47,535 nucleotides of DNA from an uncultured Nocardioidaceae bacterium (GTDB taxonomy: Bacteria; Actinomycetota; Actinomycetes; Propionibacteriales; Nocardioidaceae): positions 8,420 to 55,954 of the forward strand of contig CADCUJ010000002.1 in NCBI GenBank assembly GCA_902805855.1. Direction: 5' to 3'. Below the pieces are notes generated by a model. That model did not search any database. It was given only the letters and a program-made list of their open reading frames with translations, and was not told the origin of the DNA. Position numbers and translations under genes: made by a program. Shown here in pieces: positions 41,042 to 47,535 of this stretch. Each line of letters begins with the position of its first letter. The stretch's first letter is position 1.

Positions 41042-42456
41042 CCGACGGCGCCTTCCATCTGCAGCTCGATCAGCCGGTTCAGCTCCAGCGCGTACTCCAT
41101 CGGCAGCTCCCGCGCGATCGGCTCGACGAAGCCGCGCACGATCATCGCCATCGCTTCGTCCTCCTCCATCCCGCGGCTCATCAGGTAGAAGAGCTGGTCG
41201 TCAGAGACCTTCGAGACGGTCGCCTCGTGCGCCATCGAGACGTCGTCCTCGCGGACGTCGACGTAGGGGTAGGTGTCGGACCGGCTCACCTGGTCCACCA
41301 GCAGCGCGTCGCACTTGACGATGCTCGCCGAGTGCTCGGCGCCCTCGTTCACCTGGACAAGCCCCCGGTACGACGTACGCCCACCGCCTCGAGCCACAGA
41401 CTTGGAGATGATCGAGCTGGAGGTGTTCGGGGCCGCGTGCACCATCTTGGCGCCGGCGTCCTGGTGCTGACCCTCACCGGCGAACGCGATCGAGAGGGTC
41501 TCACCCTTGGCGTGCTCGCCCATCAGGTAGACGGCGGGGTACTTCATCGTCAGCTTGGAGCCGATGTTGCCGTCGACCCACTCCATGGTCGCGCCGGCCT
41601 CGCAGGTCGCGCGCTTGGTCACCAGGTTGTAGACGTTGTTCGACCAGTTCTGGATGGTCGTGTACCGGCACCGAGCGCCCTTCTTCACGATGATCTCGAC
41701 GACCGCCGAGTGCAGCGAGTCCGAGCTGTAGATCGGTGCCGTGCAGCCCTCGACGTAGTGCACGTAGGCGTCCTCGTCGACGATGATCAGGGTCCGCTCG
41801 AACTGACCCATGTTCTCGGTGTTGATCCGGAAGTAGGCCTGGAGCGGGATGTCCACGTGGACGCCCTTGGGCACGTAGATGAACGAGCCGCCGGACCAGA
41901 CCGAGGTGTTCAGCGCGGCGAACTTGTTGTCCCCGACGGGGATCACGGTGCCGAAGTACTCCTGGAAGATCTCCGGGTGCTCGCGCAGCGCGGTGTCGGT
42001 GTCCAGGAACAGGACGCCCTGCTCCTCGAGGTCCTCGCGGATCTTGTGGTAGACCACCTCGGACTCGTACTGCGCGGCGACGCCGGACACGAGGCGCTGC
42101 TTCTCCGCCTCGGGGATGCCGAGCTTGTCGTAGGTGTTCTTGATGTCCTCGGGCAGGTCGTCCCAGCTGGCCGCCTGCTGCTCGGTGGAGCGCACGAAGT
42201 ACTTGATGTTGTCGAAGTCGATCGTCTCGAGCTCGCCGCCCCAGGTGGGCATGGGCTTGCGGTGGAACAACTTGAGGCCCTTGAGCCGCAGGTCGAGCAT
42301 CCACTGCGGCTCGTTCTTCTTCGCCGAGATGTCGCGCACCACGGCCTCGTTGAGACCGCGCTTGGCGCTGGCACCGGCGACGTCACTGTCCGCCCAGCCG
42401 AACTGGTACTTGCCCAGACCTTCGAGCTCGGGGTTGCGCTGGTCGATGGTGGTCAT
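41038..42456 (-). CDS. sufB: Fe-S cluster assembly protein SufB
   Basis: A 472-residue main scaffold subunit. Highly conserved blocks include [52 protein letters not shown] and [20 protein letters not shown]. No intein interrupts it, unlike the M. tuberculosis homologue Rv1461. ATG 42456 follows GGAGAGG and overlaps sufR by 4 bp, which excludes the longer frame. Confidence 0.97.
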   Translation of the reverse strand: MTTIDQRNPELEGLGKYQFGWADSDVAGASAKRGLNEAVVRDISAKKNEPQWMLDLRLKGLKLFHRKPMPTWGGELETIDFDNIKYFVRSTEQQAASWDDLPEDIKNTYDKLGIPEAEKQRLVSGVAAQYESEVVYHKIREDLEEQGVLFLDTDTALREHPEIFQEYFGTVIPVGDNKFAALNTSVWSGGSFIYVPKGVHVDIPLQAYFRINTENMGQFERTLIIVDEDAYVHYVEGCTAPIYSSDSLHSAVVEIIVKKGARCRYTTIQNWSNNVYNLVTKRATCEAGATMEWVDGNIGSKLTMKYPAVYLMGEHAKGETLSIAFAGEGQHQDAGAKMVHAAPNTSSSIISKSVARGGGRTSYRGLVQVNEGAEHSASIVKCDALLVDQVSRSDTYPYVDVREDDVSMAHEATVSKVSDDQLFYLMSRGMEEDEAMAMIVRGFVEPIARELPMEYALELNRLIELQMEGAVG

Positions 42457-43181
42457 GAACCGAACCTCTCCGTTGTCGAAACTCTGGTCGTGTCTGCGTG
42501 GGAACCGGTGGAGCGCTTGGCGGCCACGTCCGGGATGCAGGTGGTGCACACGCCGTCTCCGTGGGCGATCGTGGCCAGCCGCTGGACGTGCCGGCCGAGC
42601 AGCTTCCCGAACAGCTCGGTCTCCGCCTCGCACAGCTGAGGGAACTCGTGGGCCACGTGGGAAACCGGGCAGTGCTGCTGGCACAGCTGCGGCCCCACCG
42701 GCCCGTCCTTCACCGAGGCGGCGTACCCGCCACGGGTCAGTGCCTTCGCCAGCACCTCAGCGGGCGACAGGTCCGGCTCGGCGGCGAGGATCGCCTGGTA
42801 GTCGGTCTCCAGGTCGGCCACCCGGCGCCGTGCGAACGCCATCACCGCGTCGTCGCCGCCGGTCTCGGCCAGGAAGCGCAGGGCCCGGACGGCGAGGTCG
42901 TCGTACTGCTGGTCGAACCGGTCCCGTCCGGCCTCCGTGAGCGCGAACAGCTTCGCGGGTCGCCCGCGCCCGCGAGCGCCGTACACCCGTGGCTCCCGCG
43001 CCTCGGCGACGCCGTCCTCGATCATGTGGTCGAGGTGACGGCGCACGGCAGCCGGGGTGAGCGACAGCCGCTCGGCGAGGCGCGCAGCCGTGCTCGGTCC
43101 GTTCTGCAGGATCGAGGCGGCCACCCGCTCGCGGGTAGGGGTGTCAGCAGCGATGTCGCGGGCTGCCAGGTCGATTTCCAC
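42453..43181 (-). CDS. sufR: Fe-S sensing repressor SufR
   Basis: A 242-residue regulator. An N-terminal winged helix ([20 protein letters not shown], then [17 protein letters not shown]) is followed by a sensor half with Cys167, Cys171, Cys184, Cys212 and Cys215 ([26 protein letters not shown]), the probable cluster ligands. SufR represses the suf operon when it carries a cluster. It is first in the operon, so the control is autoregulatory. The GTG start lies 6 nt after CACACT and is probably leaderless. Confidence 0.94.
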   Translation of the reverse strand: MEIDLAARDIAADTPTRERVAASILQNGPSTAARLAERLSLTPAAVRRHLDHMIEDGVAEAREPRVYGARGRGRPAKLFALTEAGRDRFDQQYDDLAVRALRFLAETGGDDAVMAFARRRVADLETDYQAILAAEPDLSPAEVLAKALTRGGYAASVKDGPVGPQLCQQHCPVSHVAHEFPQLCEAETELFGKLLGRHVQRLATIAHGDGVCTTCIPDVAAKRSTGSHADTTRVSTTERFGS

Positions 43182-43237
43182 AACACAAGTGTGCCGTTAA
43201 TGACCGGGGGCGTTCAACCAAGGCTGACCTAACCTGC
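43182..43237 (-). promoter_or_regulatory. suf operon promoter with SufR-like palindrome and iron-box-like site
   Basis: Minus strand: -35 TTGAAC (43217-43212), 18 nt, -10 CACACT (43193-43188), then 6 nt to the sufR GTG. The palindrome CACA-AG-TGTG (43184-43193) covers the -10 and start. Just upstream of the -35, 43237-43219 matches 12 of 19 positions of the IdeR/DtxR iron-box consensus (GCAGGTTAGGTCAGCCTTG), as I aligned it. Confidence 0.5.
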
Positions 43238-43250
43238 CGGCGGCTCTCCC

Positions 43251-43256
43251 TAGACT
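43251..43256 (+). promoter_or_regulatory. Leaderless-type -10 element of the methyltransferase gene
   Basis: TAGACT lies 6 nt before the ATG at 43263. Confidence 0.5.
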
Positions 43257-43262
43257 CCCGGC

Positions 43263-43694
43263 ATGACCGGCCCGTCACCCCGAATCGCCGCCATCGTCGC
43301 GGCACTCCCGCTCACGCCGCAAGCACGTGTGCTGGAGATCGGCTGCGGTCCCGGGGCTGCCGCGCGAGCCGTCGCGAGGCGGCTCGAGACGGGACACATC
43401 CTCGCGACCGACCGCTCCGCCAAGGCCATCGACGCGGCGCGGGCGCTCTCGGTGGCGGAGCTCGCCTCCGGGCGGATGAGCCTGCGTCAGGTCCCGGCGG
43501 AGTCGTTCGTCCTCGCGCCCGGCGAGGCGCCGTTCGACATCGTGTTCGCCATCCGCGTCGGTGCGCTCGACGGGCGCCATCCGGCGGCCGGCCGGCAGGT
43601 GATGCAGCGGGTCGCGGCAGCGCTCGCGCCGGGCGGCCGGCTGTTCGTCGACGGCGGGAGTCCGCTCAGGGAGCTGCCGCTTCCTACACTTTGA
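43263..43694 (+). CDS. Small class I SAM-dependent methyltransferase
   Basis: A 143-residue protein, short for the class. The SAM motif is RVLEIGCGPGAAARAVARRL, followed by ILATDRSAKAID (motif II acidic residue) and FDIVFAIRVGALDG in place of the usual post-II core. The C-terminal strands of a complete methyltransferase are reduced to ALAPGGRLFVDGGSP. It may be a minimal enzyme. The substrate is unknown. A second promoter (TACACT) lies inside its last codons. Confidence 0.82.
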   Translation: MTGPSPRIAAIVAALPLTPQARVLEIGCGPGAAARAVARRLETGHILATDRSAKAIDAARALSVAELASGRMSLRQVPAESFVLAPGEAPFDIVFAIRVGALDGRHPAAGRQVMQRVAAALAPGGRLFVDGGSPLRELPLPTL

Positions 43695-43696
43695 GG

Positions 43697-43732
43697 GTGC
43701 CCACCGCTGCGAACCCGACGGCGTCGCCGTGA
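43697..43732 (+). CDS. Candidate leaderless mini-ORF coupled to the ABC ATPase gene
   Basis: GTG at 43697 starts 11 codons (Met-Pro-Thr-Ala-Ala-Asn-Pro-Thr-Ala-Ser-Pro). Its TGA overlaps the GTG start of the ABC ATPase (GTGA at 43729). TACACT at 43685-43690 lies exactly 6 nt upstream. It would place a ribosome at the ATPase start, which lacks a clear ribosome site. Confidence 0.4.
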   Translation: MPTAANPTASP

Positions 43733-44661
43733 CGACGCCGGCAGTCGCGATCTCCGGGCTGGTGATGAGGTACGGCGACCGGGTGGCCGTCGACCAGCTG
43801 GACCTGACCGTCAAGCGGCACACGATCACCGCGGTCCTGGGCCCCAACGGGGCGGGGAAGACCACCACGCTGGAGACCTGCGAAGGATTCCGGGCGGCGC
43901 AGTCCGGGACGGTACGTGTGCTCGGGCTCGACCCGAGAAGGCAGCGGCGCCAGCTGCTCCCCAAGATCGGCGTGATGCTCCAGTCCGGTGGAGCCTGGTC
44001 CGGTGTCCGCGCCGTCGAGATGCTCTCCCACGTCGCCTCGCTGCACGCCCATCCGCTGGACGTGCCGATGCTGGTGGAGCGGCTCGGGCTCGAGGAGTGC
44101 GGGCGCACGCCGTACCGGCGACTGTCCGGCGGACAGCAGCAGCGGCTCGCGCTGGCCTTGGCGATCGTCGGGCGACCGGAGCTGGTCTTCGTGGACGAGC
44201 CGACCGCGGGTATGGACCCGCAGGGCCGCCGGACCACCTGGGCCCTGCTGGAGGAGCTGCGCGGGGACGGGGTGACGACGGTGCTGACCACCCACTACAT
44301 GGACGAGGCAGAGCGGCTGGCCGACCACATCCACGTCATCGACCACGGCCGGCTGATCGCCTCGGGCACGCCGCTGGACCTGACCCGAGCGAGCGGAGGC
44401 TCGACCATCCGGCTGGTGGTCACCGAACCGTTCCCGAACGACGCCCCGCTCTCTCTGCAGTCCGTGCTCGGTGCGGATACCGAGGTGGCGCGGCTCAACG
44501 AGCGCAGCCTGCTGGTCACCGGCCCGGCTGACGCCTCGACGCTGGCCAAGGTGAGCGCCTGGTGTGAGCGCAACGACGTGCTGCCGGAGTCGATGACCCT
44601 GGGACAGCGCACCCTGGAGGACGTGTTCTTGCAGATGACCGGCCGCGAGCTGACGCCGTGA
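43729..44661 (+). CDS. ABC transporter ATPase (ABC-2 exporter, Rv1458c-like)
   Basis: A 310-residue ATPase. Walker A is GPNGAGKTTT, the signature is LSGGQQQRLALALAI, Walker B is LVFVDEPTAGMDPQ, and the H-loop is VLTTHYMDEAERLADH. The C-terminal part ends RTLEDVFLQMTGREL, the DrrA-like pattern. With the permease and ctaA it forms an operon that matches Rv1458c-Rv1457c-Rv1456c in M. tuberculosis. The cargo is unknown; a link to heme or the oxidase is suggested only by position. Confidence 0.93.
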   Translation: MTTPAVAISGLVMRYGDRVAVDQLDLTVKRHTITAVLGPNGAGKTTTLETCEGFRAAQSGTVRVLGLDPRRQRRQLLPKIGVMLQSGGAWSGVRAVEMLSHVASLHAHPLDVPMLVERLGLEECGRTPYRRLSGGQQQRLALALAIVGRPELVFVDEPTAGMDPQGRRTTWALLEELRGDGVTTVLTTHYMDEAERLADHIHVIDHGRLIASGTPLDLTRASGGSTIRLVVTEPFPNDAPLSLQSVLGADTEVARLNERSLLVTGPADASTLAKVSAWCERNDVLPESMTLGQRTLEDVFLQMTGRELTP

Positions 44662-45431
44662 CCGGGACCTTCACCCCGAGGCCGGGCGCTGCTCCCCTGC
44701 CCCAGCAGATCGGGGCGCAGGCACGGATGGAGACCCGGCTGCTGCTCCGCAACGGCGAGCAGCTCCTGATCGCGGTCGTCATCCCGCTCATCGTGCTCGT
44801 CAGCGGGGTGCTCGCAGCCGACAAGGTCGGGCTGGACTTCGCACGGAGCACGGTGGACACCCTCACCCCGGGCGTGCTGGCACTCGCCGTCGTGTCGACG
44901 AGCTTCACCTCGCTGGCGATCGCAACCGGGTTCGAGCGCAGGTACGGCGTTCTCAAGCGCCTGGGCGCCTCGCCGCTCCCCCGCGGTGGCCTGCTCGCCG
45001 GCAAGCTCGGCGGGCTGCTGGTGGTGGAGGCGATGCAGGTGCTGGTGATCGGGACAGCGGCCCTGCTTCTGGGCTGGTCTCCCGTCGTCTCGGTGACCTC
45101 CGTCCTCGGCGCGCTCTGCTACGCCGGGGCCGGCACGGCTGCCTTCGCGTCGTTGGGGCTGCTGCTCGCCGGCACTCTGCGCGCCGAGGCCACGCTCGCG
45201 GCGGCGAACCTCGTCTACCTGCTGCTGCTGGCCGGCGGAGCGGTGGTCTTCCCGCTCGCGTCGTACGGCGACTTCGGCGGCGTCGTGGAGTGGCTGCCCT
45301 CGGCGGCGCTGGGGACCGGGCTGCGCAGCACGTTGCTCGACGGCGTCGTACCGCTGACACCGCTGCTCGTGCTCGCCGCCTGGACCGGTCTGGGGGCGTT
45401 CGCGACCGTGAGGACGTTCAAGTGGGAGTGA
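44658..45431 (+). CDS. ABC-2 type permease (Rv1457c-like)
   Basis: A 257-residue membrane protein with six hydrophobic segments (LLIAVVIPLIVLVSGVLA, VLALAVVSTSFTSLAIATGF, LVYLLLLAGGAVVFPLAS). FERRYGVLKRLGASPLPRGG is the conserved cytosolic loop of this ABC-2 group. The GTG start overlaps the ATPase stop by 4 bp. Confidence 0.92.
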   Translation: MTGTFTPRPGAAPLPQQIGAQARMETRLLLRNGEQLLIAVVIPLIVLVSGVLAADKVGLDFARSTVDTLTPGVLALAVVSTSFTSLAIATGFERRYGVLKRLGASPLPRGGLLAGKLGGLLVVEAMQVLVIGTAALLLGWSPVVSVTSVLGALCYAGAGTAAFASLGLLLAGTLRAEATLAAANLVYLLLLAGGAVVFPLASYGDFGGVVEWLPSAALGTGLRSTLLDGVVPLTPLLVLAAWTGLGAFATVRTFKWE

Positions 45432-45436
45432 AGGCC

Positions 45437-46345
45437 ATGGAGGCGGCAACGGCTCGAGCGGCCTCCGGTCGGGCCGACCGGTGGATGCGTCCGCTCGCCG
45501 TGGCCACCCTCGTCGCCAATATCTCGATCGTCGTCACCGGCGGGGTGGTGCGGCTCACCTCCTCGGGCCTCGGCTGCCCGACGTGGCCGCGCTGCACCAA
45601 GGAGTCGTTCGTGCCACACGGCGAGCTCGGCATCCACGGCGTGATCGAGTTCGGCAACCGGATGGTGACCTTCCTCCTGGCCGCGATCGCCATCGCGACG
45701 TTCCTGGCCGCGTGGAACTACGGGCGCCGATCCGTGGTGCGGCTCGCACTGGTCCTCGGTCTGGGCGTCCCGGCACAGGCCCTGGTCGGCGGGCTCACCG
45801 TGCTCACCGACCTGAACCCGTGGATCGTGGCGTTCCACCTGCTGATCTCGCTCGCGATGATCGGGGTGTCCGTCGTACTCCTCCAGCGGCTGCGGGAGGG
45901 AGACGGCGCGGCGCGGCTGGTCGTGCCGTCGCCGGCCGCCTGGTTGGTCCGGGCGACGTTCGTGGCGGGCTGGCTGGTGCTGTACGTCGGCACCGTGGTC
46001 ACCGGCAGCGGGCCCCACGCCGGGGACGTCGCCTCGGCTCGCAACGGCCTCGACCCCGAGACGGTGAGCCAGCTGCACACCGACGTCGTCTTCCTGCTGG
46101 TCGGCCTCACCATCGGGGTGCTGCTCGCGCTCCGGGCCGCCGAGGCACCCGCCCCTGCACTGCGTGCGGCCAGCGCGCTGCTGGCGGTCGAGCTTGCGCA
46201 GGGCACCGTCGGTTTCGTGCAGTACTTCACCGACCTCCCGGAGGCGCTCGTCGGTCTGCACCTGCTGGGCGCCGCGCTCGTCTCCGCCGCGATGACCTGG
46301 CTGCTGGTCAGCATCCGCGAACGGCCGATCCCCACCGACGCCTGA
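45437..46345 (+). CDS. ctaA: Heme A synthase (COX15/CtaA family)
   Basis: A 302-residue membrane enzyme that oxidises heme O to heme A for the aa3 oxidase. It has eight predicted segments. Conserved heme-binding His occur in LGIHGVIEFGNRM, IVAFHLLISLAM, SQLHTDVVFLLVG and LVGLHLLGAALV. The pair of Cys in GLGCPTWPRCT is the known external motif. ATG 45437 has AAGG upstream; GTG 45428 would overlap the permease by 4 bp and is also possible. Confidence 0.94.
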   Translation: MEAATARAASGRADRWMRPLAVATLVANISIVVTGGVVRLTSSGLGCPTWPRCTKESFVPHGELGIHGVIEFGNRMVTFLLAAIAIATFLAAWNYGRRSVVRLALVLGLGVPAQALVGGLTVLTDLNPWIVAFHLLISLAMIGVSVVLLQRLREGDGAARLVVPSPAAWLVRATFVAGWLVLYVGTVVTGSGPHAGDVASARNGLDPETVSQLHTDVVFLLVGLTIGVLLALRAAEAPAPALRAASALLAVELAQGTVGFVQYFTDLPEALVGLHLLGAALVSAAMTWLLVSIRERPIPTDA

Positions 46346-46359
46346 GCCGACCCGCCCCT

Positions 46360-46416
46360 GAACTGGTCACGAAATGCACGGCTTCGGCCCTGAACCGTGC
46401 ATTCTGTGACCAGTTC
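46360..46416. repeat. Long imperfect palindrome overlapping the 3' end of the nuclease-fold gene
   Basis: Two 22-nt arms (46360-46381 and 46395-46416) pair at 20 positions around a 13-nt loop. The left arm starts GAACTGGTCAC and the right arm ends GTGACCAGTTC. It starts 15 nt after the ctaA stop, and it contains the stop and last codons of the convergent gene. A bidirectional terminator or a mobile palindromic repeat are both possible. Confidence 0.75.
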
Positions 46417-47341
46417 CGCGCTGCGGCAGACCGAGCCGGCTCCGGACCTGGGTCCGCCCGCTCGCGGTGAACATCGACTCGGACAGCAGCGCGTGCCAGG
46501 CCCGGATCCGTTCGGGGCGGTGCGGCCTGCCCAGCGACCGGTCCGCATCCCGGAGGATCATCACGGACTTCGTCAGCACTTCAAGGTCGGTGTAGCCGCG
46601 TCGCGTCCAGACGGCGTTCCCGATCCGGCGCTCTCGGGCCAGGTCCGTGCGATGTCGCGGCTTCGTGCGGTGCTGCGCGCCGTCGTACTCGTGCAGTGTC
46701 TTGGTCCCCTCGAGCAGCAGGTCGCCACGGGCCACGAAGGCGCCGGCCTCGTCGAGCACGACGAACTGAGGCCGCACCGGGACGGCACACGTCACGTGCA
46801 GCACCCGCAGCAACGTCTCCCAGGCCGACTCGGAACGCGCATCGGCCATGGCCAGTGCTCGTCGCAGCAGCGGACTACCTCGTCTCCGTTGGCCGACAAG
46901 GTCAACGATGTCGCTGACTGTGCAGTCGCCGCAGTGCAGCGCCGCGTCGACGAGCACGATGATGTCCAGAAGGCGCAGGTCGCACGCACACGCCAGCAGC
47001 GCCTCCGCCGGCGTCGCGAGCCGGACGTCCCTCACCTGCCTCCATGCGATCGGCCTCGGGTGTCGCGACACCCGCAGCCCACCGCGTCTGGGCCTTGGAT
47101 CCGGATCGCTCACCGCCGCGAAGACGGGGAGGTCAACCGGCAAGGGCGGCGTCCACCAGCCGTACGCAGACGCGGCGGTCAGGTGGCTGAAGACACCCGA
47201 GGGCGGCAGGACCAGCTGCCACGCCTCCAGGTCCCGCCAGGCCTCGTCGTCACCGCCGGCGAGCCGGTAGAGCCCGTGGCTGACCGGCTTCCAGGCACGA
47301 GAGCGGACCTGCCCTCGCAACGGTGAGGCCGGTTCGCTCAT
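46367..47341 (-). CDS. AbiEi-like N-terminus with PD-(D/E)XK nuclease-like C-terminus
   Basis: A 324-residue protein. Residues 1-120 look like the AbiEi-type winged-helix antitoxin domain found in many actinobacterial proteins (RSRAWKPVSHGLYRLAGG, then SHLTAASAYGWW). The C-terminal part has a DUF559/VSR-like nuclease pattern: ARSESAWETLLRVL gives a Glu, then RGDLLLEGTKTLHEYDG has Asp and Glu-x-Asp in the place of PD-(D/E)XK, and a final basic helix. No toxin gene is beside it. The last codons lie in the palindrome at 46360. Confidence 0.7.
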   Translation of the reverse strand: MSEPASPLRGQVRSRAWKPVSHGLYRLAGGDDEAWRDLEAWQLVLPPSGVFSHLTAASAYGWWTPPLPVDLPVFAAVSDPDPRPRRGGLRVSRHPRPIAWRQVRDVRLATPAEALLACACDLRLLDIIVLVDAALHCGDCTVSDIVDLVGQRRRGSPLLRRALAMADARSESAWETLLRVLHVTCAVPVRPQFVVLDEAGAFVARGDLLLEGTKTLHEYDGAQHRTKPRHRTDLARERRIGNAVWTRRGYTDLEVLTKSVMILRDADRSLGRPHRPERIRAWHALLSESMFTASGRTQVRSRLGLPQRGTGHRMHGSGPKPCIS

Positions 47342-47452
47342 GAGAGGGATCCTGTGCCTTCGACGAGTCGGCGACCAGCCCCGCTGCTGCGTCTGGGGAC
47401 AATCCCAGGTTCGAGCTGGCTTCGGGGCGACCGCAGCCCCGCGTGCTGGGGC

Positions 47453-47535
47453 TCAGCGAGTGAGCAGGGGGTCCAGGGCGACGGCGACGAACAGCAGCGA
47501 CAGGTACATGTTCGACCAGTGGAAAAGCCGCCATG
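47453..47535 (-). CDS. ctaB: Protoheme IX farnesyltransferase (heme O synthase), C-terminal end
   Basis: Only the last 27 codons are present, since the gene runs off the right edge. They read RLFHWSNMYLSLLFVAVALD then PLLTR, the usual CtaB end (conserved RLFHWSN and the last membrane helix). CtaB makes heme O, the substrate of CtaA encoded about 1 kb away. The stretch from 47342 to 47452 holds no gene that I can support. Confidence 0.85.
   Translation of the reverse strand, partial: WRLFHWSNMYLSLLFVAVALDPLLTR

Noticed and set aside
41227-42639. Plus-strand 470-codon frame
   Set aside because: Antisense shadow of sufB and sufR.
47250-47534. Minus-strand 94-codon frame at the right edge
   Set aside because: A different frame of the same strand reads a typical CtaB C-terminus, so this one is a shadow.

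Overview
The window is about 70% GC. Its gene content is that of an actinobacterium, most likely Nocardioidaceae/Propionibacteriales (Nocardioides-like). The indications are an actinobacterial SUF operon led by a SufR regulator, a FabG-FabI pair of the MabA-InhA type, an ECF41 sigma factor, an acVLRF1 peptidyl-tRNA hydrolase, DUF3099 and dodecin proteins, many GTG starts, and many genes with a TAN3T -10 hexamer 6-8 nt before the start codon (leaderless transcripts). The genus is an inference. I see no rRNA, tRNA, CRISPR array or transposase.

Layout. 1-3.7 kb: SPFH (partial), NfeD and a lone ABC ATPase, then a conserved unknown protein and serB. 3.7-9.8 kb: a SixA-type phosphatase, then a cyanophycin locus (cyanophycinase, cyanophycin synthetase and a convergent CphA-like Mur ligase without an ATP-grasp domain). 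9.8-19.7 kb: fabI-fabG, dodecin, small proteins, moaA, SURF1, an atypical SDR, an ABC exporter, an enoyl-CoA hydratase, DUF1905 and an ABC-F ATPase preceded by a possible leaderless six-codon ORF. 19.8-23.9 kb: a biotin uptake operon (bioY, AMP-ligase, thiolase, bioM, bioN). 24-34 kb: an accessory stretch with dienelactone hydrolase, a MarR-controlled ABC-2 exporter, a decayed peptidase E gene, SnoaL, VOC, cupin, GNAT and hydrolase genes, and an ECF41 sigma factor coupled to a carboxymuconolactone decarboxylase-like gene. 34-36.5 kb: a fusion of a DUF429 nuclease-like domain with a RelA/SpoT synthetase-like domain, and acVLRF1. 36.5-43.2 kb: the SUF operon (sufR-B-D-Rieske-C-S-U-T). 43.2-47.5 kb: a small methyltransferase, an ABC-2 transporter, ctaA, a nuclease-fold protein and the 3' end of ctaB.

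The backbone (SPFH/NfeD, fabI/fabG, echA, ABC-F, suf, ABC transporter, ctaA, ctaB) follows the order I recall for Mycobacterium tuberculosis Rv1488 down to Rv1451. The biotin operon and the 24-36 kb stretch sit between the ABC-F gene and sufT as lineage-specific material. Functional links visible here are: heme A supply (ctaA, ctaB, SURF1) for an aa3-type oxidase; Fe-S assembly under SufR; nitrogen/carbon storage as cyanophycin; and biotin uptake linked to acyl-CoA-type enzymes.

The most unusual items are the DUF429-RelA/SpoT fusion with Gln in place of the usual catalytic Glu, next to a peptidyl-tRNA hydrolase; the CphA paralogue lacking ATP-grasp; the bioY-linked thiolase lacking its second catalytic Cys; a well-matched ECF41-type promoter; and two ABC genes preceded by candidate leaderless mini-ORFs.
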